The translations under genes and the position numbers were made by a program. The notes under the pieces are model-generated. The model saw nothing but the letters and a program-made list of their open reading frames with translations, was not told where the DNA came from and ran no database searches. Below are positions 39,901 to 47,326 of a DNA stretch of 64,000 bases, in pieces. This DNA is from Drosophila pseudoobscura (lineage: Eukaryota; Arthropoda; Insecta; Diptera; Drosophilidae), in contig NC_046683.1 of NCBI RefSeq assembly GCF_009870125.1, positions 56,435,869 to 56,499,868 on the forward strand. The letters run 5' to 3'. Numbering within the stretch: position 1 is the first letter of the stretch; each line of letters starts with the position of its first letter.

Positions 39901-41643
39901 GCCACAGCCTCAGCCTCAGCCCATCGAGATGGCCCCCTCGTAGATGGTCGTAGATGCTCGACTGAGGCATGCTAATACAATTAAAAATCCACCAATTTTC
40001 CCAAACTATAGTCCTGGTCGCCGTCCCCGTCCCTGTCCCCGTGCCAGGCCACGTCCTCGTTGACGTTGCTTGAGTGCTGCCTGAGGCTACAGGGGGGCGG
40101 GGGAGGGGGAGGGGGAGGAGCAGGGGGTCCCGAGGCTCTTGTTGATGCTGCGGTTGTTGCTGGCAGGAGGCCAGAGGAGGAGTCCACGGCCACCACCTGA
40201 TGCCCTGATGCCATTAGGCGTAAGTGGCATTTTCCTTTTGATTTTGGTGGCATTTGACTTTATTAACCGAAACTACTCTGATGCTGTGATGCTGATGCTG
40301 AATCTGAGGTCTAGTCTCCTCTGGACACCTGTCCTCCATCTCTGTCTATGCGGCGGCAGTGGGACTGGGACTGGGGAGTGGGACTGGCCGTGTGCGGTGG
40401 GGATTGTCTGTCTGCTGGCATCGAAATGGGTCAATATGTGTACGCGCTCGATGGCGGTGGGCGGGTGTGGGCTCATGTAATATGTATTCCGCCAGCCCGT
40501 GTGCCCGTACGCCCGTGGGCCCTTCAGCCGCTGTCGAGTGACATCTTCGGAGACCTCAGAGCTTGTGTATGTGTTTGCATTTGGTTTATGCACGCGACGC
40601 CTTCATCTGCCAGGAGCCCCGCTAACCTTTGTGCGAGCTCCACGGGCTCCAACGCTGGCCGTGACAGAGGACACGAGGCCGAAGGAGAACTGGAGCACTG
40701 GAGAAGGACTGGAGGACTTGAAGTCTCCATTTAATTCTCCCGGCACTGCTCAATCATTCATTTCGCCTTTGTTTATTTATTTTGCTAATGGAATTATTTC
40801 CTACAGCACTTGTCTTCCATCTTCGGTTCTTCGGGGCTTGGCTTTAGTTTGTCAGGAGTCCGGTGTTTCGAGTCCCGAGTCCCGTGTCCGGAGTCCGGAG
40901 TCCTGATTCTGATTCGCTTCACTCCTCAGTCGCTCGTCATCTGCAGGTCTGGTTGGAGCTGGTTGTTTGTGTCATCTTTTCATATTTGTTCAACGTGTGC
41001 TCGCTCCCTGTTCCTCTTCCTCTTCCTGTCCCTGTCTCCGTCCGTGTCCGTGTCCGTGTCCGTGTCCCTGGACCCGTTTCTTTCGTTTATGGGACGTGTC
41101 CTTTGTTCGCCATAAGTTTTATTTGTCGATCTCCATCTCCATCGCCATCCCCATCGCACGAGTACGTTCCAATTTGTTCCGTTCGTTGCTTTTTGTCTAA
41201 TTGATTCTGCTAGTAATTGGCGTTTTTTGTCCCTGCTTGTATTTGCGCTTAACTTTGGCACACGTCTTGATTGGCTTGATGGGGGGTTGGCGGCGAGAGG
41301 GAGCGTTGGGGAGCGGCAGCGGGAGACGCCTCTATGTGGCGCGCAGCTGGTGCTCTGCGGCTCTGACAATGCTCCGTCAGCGGGCACATCATTTGCAAGC
41401 TGCGTTTGTCGCCTTTTCAATGCATTGCCAATGTGTCAGGATCAGGCAGGCAGGCGGCAGGCGGCATTCGGCAGGCAGTCGAAAGCCAAAGCCAAAGCCG
41501 TCACCACCTGCGGGAGAGGGGGAAGGGGGAGAGTGACAGTGCCAGGGGCATCGTCAGCTGTAAATCATGTGACACATATTAAAATTACAATGAAAGGCCC
41601 CATCGATTGATAATGGTGTGTGTTTGTGTGTGTGTGTTTTGGT

Positions 41644-41660
41644 GGGGGGGGGGGGGGGGG
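41644..41660. repeat. G17 homopolymer
   Basis: Seventeen consecutive G, the longest G run in the window. Confidence 0.9.
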
Positions 41661-42622
41661 CGTTGCCAGCGGCAAGTTTGAGCATTGCCAGCATTGAGCT
41701 ATACACAGGAAAAGGGGAGACAGGACCTCCGAGATGGAATTGTAATTTTGGCTTTCAATGTGCGCCAGAAGGGGTTTCAATCACCGCCTGCTTTGGCATT
41801 CCGTCGACTTAATTCGGTTCCTTTCTTTTCTTTTCCCTGGCTTTCATACACGAGTATTCCAGTCAATACACCTGCGTCCTGCGTCCTGCTTGCTGCTTCC
41901 TGCTTCCTGCGTCCTGGATGCTGGCACTCCTCACGCCATGTACTGAATCTCGGACCGCTTCACTGCGCAAATACACTTAATACAATTTATTATTGTAACA
42001 TAATAAAAGCACAGAAAGCAGAGAAAGCAGAAGGACCAAGGGCCATGGGCAGGGCCCCAGCATCGGCATCAGACCCGCAGCCAGAGGTCCTGGGCAAGAG
42101 GTCTGCCCGTGCCTTGGAAATCTCATAAAAAGGAGTTAAATCAGAGGAATTGTCATTGAAGCGAAATTGAAAGTAAATTCGTTCGCATACGTCCTTCATC
42201 TTTTATTTTATTTGTCCGCCTCCTTGTGCTTTATTGCTGCACTGCGATGTGCCTGGGCTTGGCTCTGGGTTCTGGTCGTCCGCCCCCCGCTCCCGCCCCC
42301 ACTTCTGGCCCCGCTGCCGCCCCCCCACCCCCCTCGCTGCTCCGCCTCCGTCTGCAAGTATGTAAATCAATTTAACGTGGAATTTTCTTTTCAACTTTCG
42401 CCCGACTTCGTCCTCGATTGAGGCTCACTCGTGGCACGTACTTGCTGCAGTTGAGGCCTTTGCTGAGATGGACTTGAGATTGATTGAATCGGCAGAGAGT
42501 CCCCGTTTTGGGTGGGGAGGTGGGAAGCTTGGTGAGCTTGGTGAGCTTGGGGGCTAGGATTAGGACCCCCATGACCGAACAGTCATTCAGATAAATTCAT
42601 TGAAACTATCCAAAATTTTCAG

Positions 42623-43168
42623 ATGCTTTTAAAAATAGTGCTGCTGCTACTGCTCCTTGCAGGGGCATATAATGGGCTCCACGTCCCGAACTACAACGAG
42701 GGAGACTGCGATTTCATCTATAAAATCCGATTGATGCGCGTCTGCAAGTCGACTGTCTCGAAGAGGATTGCCGCGACGTATGCCGACGTAAGAGCTCCGT
42801 CGGGCACTCCATACAGCCTGTGGGTGGTGCCGAATGCCACGGACATGATCCTTGCCTCCTTCCACTCCTCGAAACTGTTGAATCGCAAGTACATGGAGAT
42901 CATTAATTACAAAATCGATGAAAGCCTGAAGCACTCGGACATGCACTGCATGAGCACCCCGATGAAGTACGTTGCCCACCTAATGGCCCATTGCAAGAAA
43001 AGGAAGTTCGACGCGGAAGACACTTGCCCCAGGCCAGTCCTCCACTACACCATGGAGGGTCCGGAGCGGCATGACTCAGATACTGCTCTCCGTGTCCTTG
43101 GCGACTGGCGCCTGCTCCTGCCAACGATCCTGCTCATCCGAGTGTGGTCCATCATCGAGTGGGACTGA
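42623..43168 (+). CDS. Secreted cysteine-scaffold protein, family member 1 (four-Cys type)
   Basis: 181 residues, single open exon. Residues 1-18 are a clear signal peptide (Leu-rich core). The mature part has Cys 29, 41, 109, 124 and 135. It carries the family marks: C29-x11-C41, Tyr53-x-Asp55, Pro63-Tyr64-x2-Trp67, C109-x14-C124 and a PVLHY motif at 138-142 shared exactly with member 2. One N-glycosylation site is at Asn71. A hydrophobic stretch near 164-178 could be a weak GPI signal or membrane tail, though it is broken by Arg173 and ends in acidic residues. The ATG directly follows TTTTCAG at 42616-42622, a plausible acceptor of a 5' UTR intron. No poly(A) signal occurs before 43471, so the transcript probably includes the short frame at 43281-43457. 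A donor-like GTAAGA lies inside the gene at 42788. Function unknown. Confidence 0.75.
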   Translation: MLLKIVLLLLLLAGAYNGLHVPNYNEGDCDFIYKIRLMRVCKSTVSKRIAATYADVRAPSGTPYSLWVVPNATDMILASFHSSKLLNRKYMEIINYKIDESLKHSDMHCMSTPMKYVAHLMAHCKKRKFDAEDTCPRPVLHYTMEGPERHDSDTALRVLGDWRLLLPTILLIRVWSIIEWD

Positions 43169-43280
43169 TGCGATAGACAAAAGCCTCCGCCATTATTGAG
43201 CAGTCTTTCGGCTGATCATAATTGATCATAATTACGCGGTATTTGTGCAAAATTCTCTGTTATCATTACTTCTCATCGAG

Positions 43281-43457
43281 GGATATCCAGGCCACAAGAA
43301 CCCCACGGACCACACAACCAACTGGAGCCTCGGCGGGCTCTTCGCGCGGCAGCAGGCGGAAGGACGGCAGCTGAAGGACCGCGGGGAAGCCACGTACTCA
43401 CAGCAGATCATTCCCATTCCCCCCGAGTGTGGCACATCTCCTCTAGCACTGCTGTAA
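43281..43457 (+). CDS. Possible small exon or degenerate small gene 3' of member 1
   Basis: An open frame of 58 codons ends at a stop at 43455-43457, 14 bases before an ATTAAA. Codon choice looks coding (CAG, CTC, GGC, GAC preferred) and composition is varied, not repeat-derived. There is no ATG: the frame stays open upstream to about 43200 without one. A pyrimidine-rich run ends in AG at 43279-43280, so it could be a 3' terminal exon starting in phase 0. The donor-like GTAAGA at 42788 inside member 1 is also in phase 0, so a splice from Asp55 would be in frame. Other options are a small gene that lost its start, or chance. The residues before 43281 are hydrophobic, like a signal peptide. No family recognised. 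Confidence 0.3.
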   Translation, partial: GYPGHKNPTDHTTNWSLGGLFARQQAEGRQLKDRGEATYSQQIIPIPPECGTSPLALL

Positions 43458-43470
43458 AGGATTCAGATTG

Positions 43471-43476
43471 ATTAAA
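43471..43476 (+). terminator. ATTAAA poly(A) signal for member 1 region
   Basis: First canonical or common-variant poly(A) hexamer after the stop of member 1, 14 bases after the end of the small downstream frame. Confidence 0.45.
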
Positions 43477-43825
43477 AATTTCAAATTGATGGGTTAACGA
43501 AAGACACGGAAACTTTTCGAGTTATCAGTTTTATTCATTAGCCCGGCTTATTCCATTTGTCTTCGCACGTCCATTGGCACGTGAATGTAATCAAAGTCGA
43601 GATCCAGCCGCCGCCTGGGGGCTGGCTCCCCTCTCTGGCGTATATGTTACATTGCATTTGAAAGAGATTAAATGCTTGAAATGCCCGCCCCCCCTCTCCC
43701 CCTCTCAGCTACTGGTGGGGGGGGAGGGGAAGCTTTTCTTTGTGCGTATGTGCTCGGAAAATGAAATTCATTGGAAAACCTTGCAAGAATTTTTAATTAC
43801 TTTGATTAATTTGAAACAAGTTTTC

Positions 43826-43857
43826 CGTCGTCGACGTCGTCGTCGTCGTCGTCGTCT
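43826..43857. repeat. GTC triplet repeat
   Basis: CGTCGTCGACGTCGTC-type triplet run of about ten units with one interruption. Noncoding. Confidence 0.9.
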
Positions 43858-43923
43858 CTTCTCTGGCTAGCAAAAGTTTCTCCAAACTTGCTCCGAAAGT
43901 TCCCCCTGGCAGGTCCTGAATAA

Positions 43924-43983
43924 CAGCAAGAGCAAGAGCATGAGCAAGAGTACGAGTACGAGTACGAGTACGAGTAAGAGTAA
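43924..43983. repeat. GAGCAA/GAGTAC hexamer repeat
   Basis: Ten imperfect hexamers changing from GAGCAA-like to GAGTAC-like units. It lies about 250 bases 5' of member 2. Confidence 0.85.
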
Positions 43984-44213
43984 AGGAAAAACTCATTCAC
44001 TCGTTTGGTTTATTTGTTGAATATTGATTTGCGCATTTGTATGAATGTTGATGAAAACGAAAACTTTGTCGAGGGCCCGCCCTGGGTCTCCCTGGCAGGA
44101 CCTCACCTCACCCCACCTCACCTCACCGCACCCAATCTCTTGCTCTGCCGATCGATAGGGCAGCCCTTGAAGATACTGTCAGATAGAGTTGGCAGAACTT
44201 TAAACGTTTAAAT

Positions 44214-44219
44214 TCAGTT
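44214..44219 (+). promoter_or_regulatory. Possible initiator (TCAGTT) of member 2
   Basis: TCAGTT matches the insect initiator consensus TCA-K-TY and lies 14 bases before the ATG. No clear TATA box or downstream promoter element goes with it, so this is a weak call. Confidence 0.25.
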
Positions 44220-44229
44220 TCCCTGGACG

Positions 44230-44811
44230 ATGCTGCTCCAGTCGCTGATGCCCATTGGACTGCTATTTGCGGCGCTCAGCGTGTGTCCGGCGGCAAGGGC
44301 GGACAGTCCCGCCCACAACATACGCAACACTGGAAACTGCCAGTACGCATCCGCCACCCACTTGGAGCTCATTTGCACTGGCTTTGTAGGATACGATACC
44401 TTTGTGCGCTGGCGGGACTTTCGAGCGCCCGAGGGTACGCCCTTTGGCATTTGGTCCGACGGTAATGTTTTCATGGTGTCGTTCTACCAGTCGGACATGT
44501 TCCGCTATAGGCGCATCAAACTGTCGACTCTGGGCGTGTTTCTGGCGACGGACAAGAACCAGAAGACCGTAGCCCTGATCTTCCCCTACGGGACTGTGCA
44601 CTGTTTCAAGTACGGACTCCGCTACCTCAGCGATCTGCAGAGCAGTTGCAAGGGAAGCAAGTACGATCCAAACGAGATTACGGCGCACCCGGTCCTACAC
44701 TACGCCCATGACAGTTTCAAAAGGCAGGCTCTGCTGTCAAAAGGACGGGCCCGTCCCACGGGGCTGATGATCGGGCTATTGGTAATACTTCTGCTCTCGG
44801 ATAACCTCTAA
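44230..44811 (+). CDS. Secreted, probably GPI-anchored cysteine-scaffold protein, family member 2 (four-Cys type)
   Basis: 193 residues, single exon, A at -3 of the ATG. Signal peptide 1-24, likely cut after Ala-Arg-Ala. The mature protein has exactly four cysteines: C37-x11-C49 and C125-x14-C140. The family positions are all present: Trp61-x-Asp63, Pro71-Phe72-x2-Trp75, a Phe-x2-Ser (85-88), and PVLHY at 154-158 as in member 1. Residues 178-190 (Gly-Leu-Met-Ile-Gly-Leu2-Val-Ile-Leu3-Ser) form a short hydrophobic tail after a basic, Gly/Pro-containing spacer, typical of a GPI-anchor signal. It lacks the middle cysteine pair of members 3-5. ATTAAA follows the stop by 30 bases. Likely displayed on the outer face of the plasma membrane. 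Partner and role unknown. Confidence 0.85.
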   Translation: MLLQSLMPIGLLFAALSVCPAARADSPAHNIRNTGNCQYASATHLELICTGFVGYDTFVRWRDFRAPEGTPFGIWSDGNVFMVSFYQSDMFRYRRIKLSTLGVFLATDKNQKTVALIFPYGTVHCFKYGLRYLSDLQSSCKGSKYDPNEITAHPVLHYAHDSFKRQALLSKGRARPTGLMIGLLVILLLSDNL

Positions 44812-44840
44812 ATTTGTTGGCTGGTGTATATGGTGCTATG

Positions 44841-44846
44841 ATTAAA
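44841..44846 (+). terminator. ATTAAA poly(A) signal of member 2
   Basis: Lies 30 bases after the stop of member 2 and before the ATG of member 3, so the two are likely separate transcripts. Confidence 0.5.
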
Positions 44847-44883
44847 GACATCTATCTGCTCCCGAAGCGTGTGCAGCGATTTT

Positions 44884-44889
44884 TCAGTC
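44884..44889 (+). promoter_or_regulatory. Possible initiator (TCAGTC) of member 3
   Basis: TCAGTC matches the insect initiator consensus and would leave a 5' UTR of about 75 bases. No TATA box is visible upstream. Confidence 0.3.
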
Positions 44890-44959
44890 AACTTGTTCGA
44901 TTATTTTTGTATCCTTCGACCACATCCACATCCACATCCGTGCCAGCACGCCAGCACGG

Positions 44960-45508
44960 ATGTCCACAGACATGTCATGGGACATCTTCTGCTGCATCTG
45001 CTCTTCGTGCTTCATTGCGTGCATTGTGCGGCAGTCGAACGCCGGCCAAGCCCAGTGCGAGTCCCTGGTCGAGTACGAGAACACTCCCTTCCGGCTCTCC
45101 TGCGAGGCCAAGTACAGCAGGAGCCTGAAGCTGCACTATCGCGACAGGAGGATCCGCACCGACACGCCCTACCGCGTGTGGGTCCGGGGGGATCCGCGCA
45201 GACACATCGAGCTGCTGATCACTCTCCACAAGTCGCCTCTGTGGGACTGTGGCAGCGTGAGGTGCAGCCCCAACTGGCTGCACTGCCACTGCCAGCACTC
45301 GTACGGCATTGGCATTGCCATCAGGCCCGATAGCATCTTCTGCTACAAGTTCAACTTCTCGTACGTGGGCGAACTGCAAAGCGAGTGCGGCATGAAGCCC
45401 CTCAGAGTCGACTTCGTGGCCATTCACTATGGTGTGTGGTATCGGGACGCTGGTCGGATCTCATCGTCGGGGGCTGGACGTCTCAAGTGGGCCTTGTGGA
45501 GTGCCTGA
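44960..45508 (+). CDS. Secreted cysteine-scaffold protein, family member 3 (six-Cys type with extra cysteines)
   Basis: 182 residues from the first ATG; Met5 (44972) has a better start context and is the likelier start. The hydrophobic stretch at about 8-23 is a signal peptide unusually rich in Cys. Mature cysteines are 33, 48, 97, 102, 109, 111, 128 and 143. The family scaffold is kept: Tyr60-x-Asp62, Pro70-Tyr71-x2-Trp74, Ser-Pro 92-93, C128-x14-C143, His156-Tyr157. The first cysteine spacing is 14, not 11. Cys102 and Cys111 (or 109) are additional to the usual middle pair. One N-glycosylation site is at Asn132. The C-terminus stops soon after a Ser-Ser-Ser-Gly-Ala-Gly stretch with only a few hydrophobic residues, so no convincing GPI signal remains; it may be freely secreted. 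No poly(A) hexamer lies between it and member 4. Confidence 0.75.
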   Translation: MSTDMSWDIFCCICSSCFIACIVRQSNAGQAQCESLVEYENTPFRLSCEAKYSRSLKLHYRDRRIRTDTPYRVWVRGDPRRHIELLITLHKSPLWDCGSVRCSPNWLHCHCQHSYGIGIAIRPDSIFCYKFNFSYVGELQSECGMKPLRVDFVAIHYGVWYRDAGRISSSGAGRLKWALWSA

Positions 45509-45672
45509 AGCCGGAGCTGTAGTTGTACCTGTACCTGGAGCTGTAGCCAGAGCCAGAGCTGGAGCTGGAGCTGGAGCTGGGCATATTCGGAGTCACTTAC
45601 TTTGCTTTTCGTGTTTCTAGTGTCAGAAAAAATTCTCAAAAAATGATCATCGCATCATTGTGCCAATAGGCA

Positions 45673-46302
45673 ATGCCAGTGGGCTCACAATGCGCACAAA
45701 GATTGTATGTAAAGAGGATAGATTGCTCGCGGCTGCACCTTCTGCTGGTGCTGCAGCTGCTCCTGCTGCTGCTGCTGCTCGGGAGGCCGATACCCGTCCA
45801 ATCCGCCAACGACAACTGCACCTTCATCGACGGATACGTCCTGCAATACCTCTGCCAGGGCAGATTCGACAGAGAAATGCGTCTGATGTACAAGGACCGC
45901 ATCCCGTCCATGGACGCCCCCTACACCATCTGGCAGCGTTCGGACACCATTAGTCCCGTCTACTTGCTGGTCGCCTTCTACAACTCGCCCATATCCAGCT
46001 GCTTCACCCTCGTGATGGACGGCGGCAAGTTCTACTGTGACGGCCAGAACTACGTCATGAAACTGCATACGTCCGCGGAGGTGCACTGCCTCGCCTTCCC
46101 CTTCGACTACGCCGAAATGCTGTACGAGAGCTGCATGAAGGAAGAATACCCGTCGGACACGGAGCCCATTGCCGTTGCCATCATCTATATGAAGAACAAC
46201 ATTATCAAGATCATCGAATCGGGCCCAGATCTGAAGGCCTCTGCTGTCCTTGTGCTTTTTTCGGCGTTGGGTTGCTGGACCTCTCCATTTTGGTACTTTT
46301 AG
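45673..46302 (+). CDS. Secreted, possibly GPI-anchored cysteine-scaffold protein, family member 4 (six-Cys type)
   Basis: 209 residues from the in-frame ATG. The N-terminus is odd: about 22 polar residues precede a very long Leu-rich core (23-37), with cleavage expected near Ser44. A 5' splice event could supply a shorter start; a good acceptor (pyrimidine tract ending in TTTCTAG) lies at about 45620. Mature cysteines are 49, 61, 110, 122, 139 and 154, giving C-x11-C, C-x11-C and C-x14-C. Family residues: Tyr73-x-Asp75, Pro83-Tyr84-x2-Trp87, Phe-Tyr-Asn-Ser-Pro (102-106), Ile171-Tyr172. One N-glycosylation site is at Asn48. The tail from about 188 is hydrophobic and follows Ser-Gly-Pro, compatible with a GPI signal. 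ATTAAA starts 8 bases after the stop. The long open frame on the opposite strand is a composition shadow. Confidence 0.8.
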   Translation: MPVGSQCAQRLYVKRIDCSRLHLLLVLQLLLLLLLLGRPIPVQSANDNCTFIDGYVLQYLCQGRFDREMRLMYKDRIPSMDAPYTIWQRSDTISPVYLLVAFYNSPISSCFTLVMDGGKFYCDGQNYVMKLHTSAEVHCLAFPFDYAEMLYESCMKEEYPSDTEPIAVAIIYMKNNIIKIIESGPDLKASAVLVLFSALGCWTSPFWYF

Positions 46303-46309
46303 ACGAATT

Positions 46310-46315
46310 ATTAAA
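46310..46315 (+). terminator. ATTAAA poly(A) signal of member 4
   Basis: Lies 8 bases after the stop of member 4, giving a very short 3' UTR. Confidence 0.45.
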
Positions 46316-47040
46316 TCAAATCTACACGATCCAAATGATAGTCGCTTGTGTGTTTCTCCCCGTCCCCGTCCCCCTCTCTGCGGGCTCTCTGAAGGCTCTG
46401 ATTGCGGGCTCTGATTGCAGGCATTATCCTGACGCTGCTTATTATGTTTGGATAAACAAAATGTTGGCTCTCCCACTCCAACTAGCAGCTTGCCAGAGTT
46501 CATTGTAGTTTGGCCTGCAACTTTAGACATGCCAACAATGGCGGACAAATGCAGTTCTGGACAGCCACACACACACACTCGCACACACGGACAAGGACAA
46601 GCACACGTACACGGACAGGCACACGCACAAGCAAAAGCACATCTAAATCTACTGCCAGGCACATTCTGAGAATGGGCGGATGGGACGGTGGACGGGGGAC
46701 GGGGGACAGGGGGATAGGGGAAGAATGGCGTAGCATTTCATTGTCATCATTGTCATTGGCGTTGGCGTAATTTATGTTCTCATATGGACTGCCCAGCCGC
46801 CATATTGGCCTGTGGTCATCCCACAACATTCAACGTCGAACATTGACTGCTGTCAAGTGCTGGCCAGAAACCCAAAATGACGGCAGCTCAGAGATAGAGA
46901 CAGGGACGGAGACAGGGAAAGGCTTTAAATGGAAAATATTAAAGAGCTTTCACACATTATCTGCAGTTTTCCCGAACATGTATTCTTAAGATAAAGCTAC
47001 GGATTTATATATACATATATATCGGTAACAGATACATAAA
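46316..47040. other. Spacer between members 4 and 5
   Basis: No gene seen. It includes an ACAC/GGACA-rich stretch near 46565-46640, a GGGGGAC-like stretch near 46685-46720 and an AT dinucleotide patch near 47007-47022. The convergent genes on either side probably both terminate around here. Confidence 0.6.
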
Positions 47041-47046
47041 TTTATT
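47041..47046 (-). terminator. AATAAA poly(A) signal, - strand
   Basis: TTTATT on the + strand reads AATAAA on the - strand, 22 bases after the stop of the small frame at 47068-47265. It is the first canonical poly(A) hexamer after member 5 as well. Confidence 0.5.
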
Positions 47047-47067
47047 GACATGAAATAGGTCAAGTCT

Positions 47068-47265
47068 TCACTTGGGCAACCGTCTGATGAGGTGGCGGCA
47101 CAGCTCTTGGCATTTTCTCCCATTCGAGAGAGGCGGCAGGGAGCGTTGCCCCGAGTGGTCCATCGGCATCGTTCTGCCGGTGAGCAGGCCTTGGTGTCGT
47201 CCACCACCAGTCTTGTCCGGTTTCTTGGCCATATGAACAAGTAAGAACACGGAGCAAAAAGGCAT
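47068..47265 (-). CDS. Possible small basic protein 3' of member 5
   Basis: 65 residues with a strong insect start context (CAAAATG). The first 12 residues are hydrophobic (Phe-Cys-Ser-Val-Phe-Leu-Leu-Val), like a very short signal peptide; a second Met at residue 12 begins a basic polar sequence (Ala-Lys-Lys-Pro-Asp-Lys). The mature part is rich in Lys, Arg and Gly, has Cys at 53 and 57 and ends Arg-Arg-Leu-Pro-Lys. It starts 61 bases after the stop of member 5 on the same strand with no poly(A) signal between, so it could be the second frame of a dicistronic transcript. All three - strand frames are open here, which lowers confidence. A loose resemblance to the frame at 43281-43457 is noted. 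No known family recognised. Confidence 0.35.
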   Translation of the reverse strand: MPFCSVFLLVHMAKKPDKTGGGRHQGLLTGRTMPMDHSGQRSLPPLSNGRKCQELCRHLIRRLPK

Positions 47266-47326
47266 TTTGAACCAACTTAAATTTCGAACTTTATGCGATT
47301 ACGAGTGTGTGTGTCTGACAGGCAAA

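Larger units (their letters stand above)
28279..42622. other. Noncoding stretch, probably intronic
   Basis: No gene can be supported. The longest ATG-started open frame, 39256-39975 (239 codons, + strand), has no signal peptide, domain or repeat I recognise, and its opposite strand is also open. Simple repeats include ACCGAT hexamers near 28455-28490, a GTACTGT/GTACAGA block near 29306-29360, CGTAAT near 30010-30045, a CAGC array at 33587-33616, a G-rich 12-mer array near 33909-33978, GGAGAC hexamers near 36610-36655, CCGTGT near 41040-41075, and 17 G at 41644-41660. The segment just 5' of the gene cluster, 42430-42622, is unique sequence. Confidence 0.65.
43477..44229. other. Spacer between members 1 and 2
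   Basis: No gene seen. It holds a C/G-rich tract near 43687-43733, a GTC triplet run at 43826-43857, a hexamer run (AAGAGC passing into GAGTAC) at 43924-43983 and a CCTCA pentamer block near 44102-44130. The last 90 bases are unique and probably carry the promoter of member 2. Confidence 0.6.

Noticed and set aside
39256..39975. 239-codon ATG-started open frame on the + strand
   Set aside because: No signal peptide, domain or family resemblance. Other frames of similar length occur in obvious repeat DNA here, and the opposite strand is also open.
45685..46662. 325-codon open frame on the - strand
   Set aside because: It lies opposite member 4, which has a signal peptide, the family cysteines and spacing. 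The antisense frame has no domain and results from codon bias of the real gene plus a repeat.
46448..46669. Degenerate sixth family member after member 4
   Set aside because: A Tyr-Tyr-Val-Trp word resembles the family motif, but no cysteine spacing, Asp or Pro positions fit, and the rest is simple repeat.
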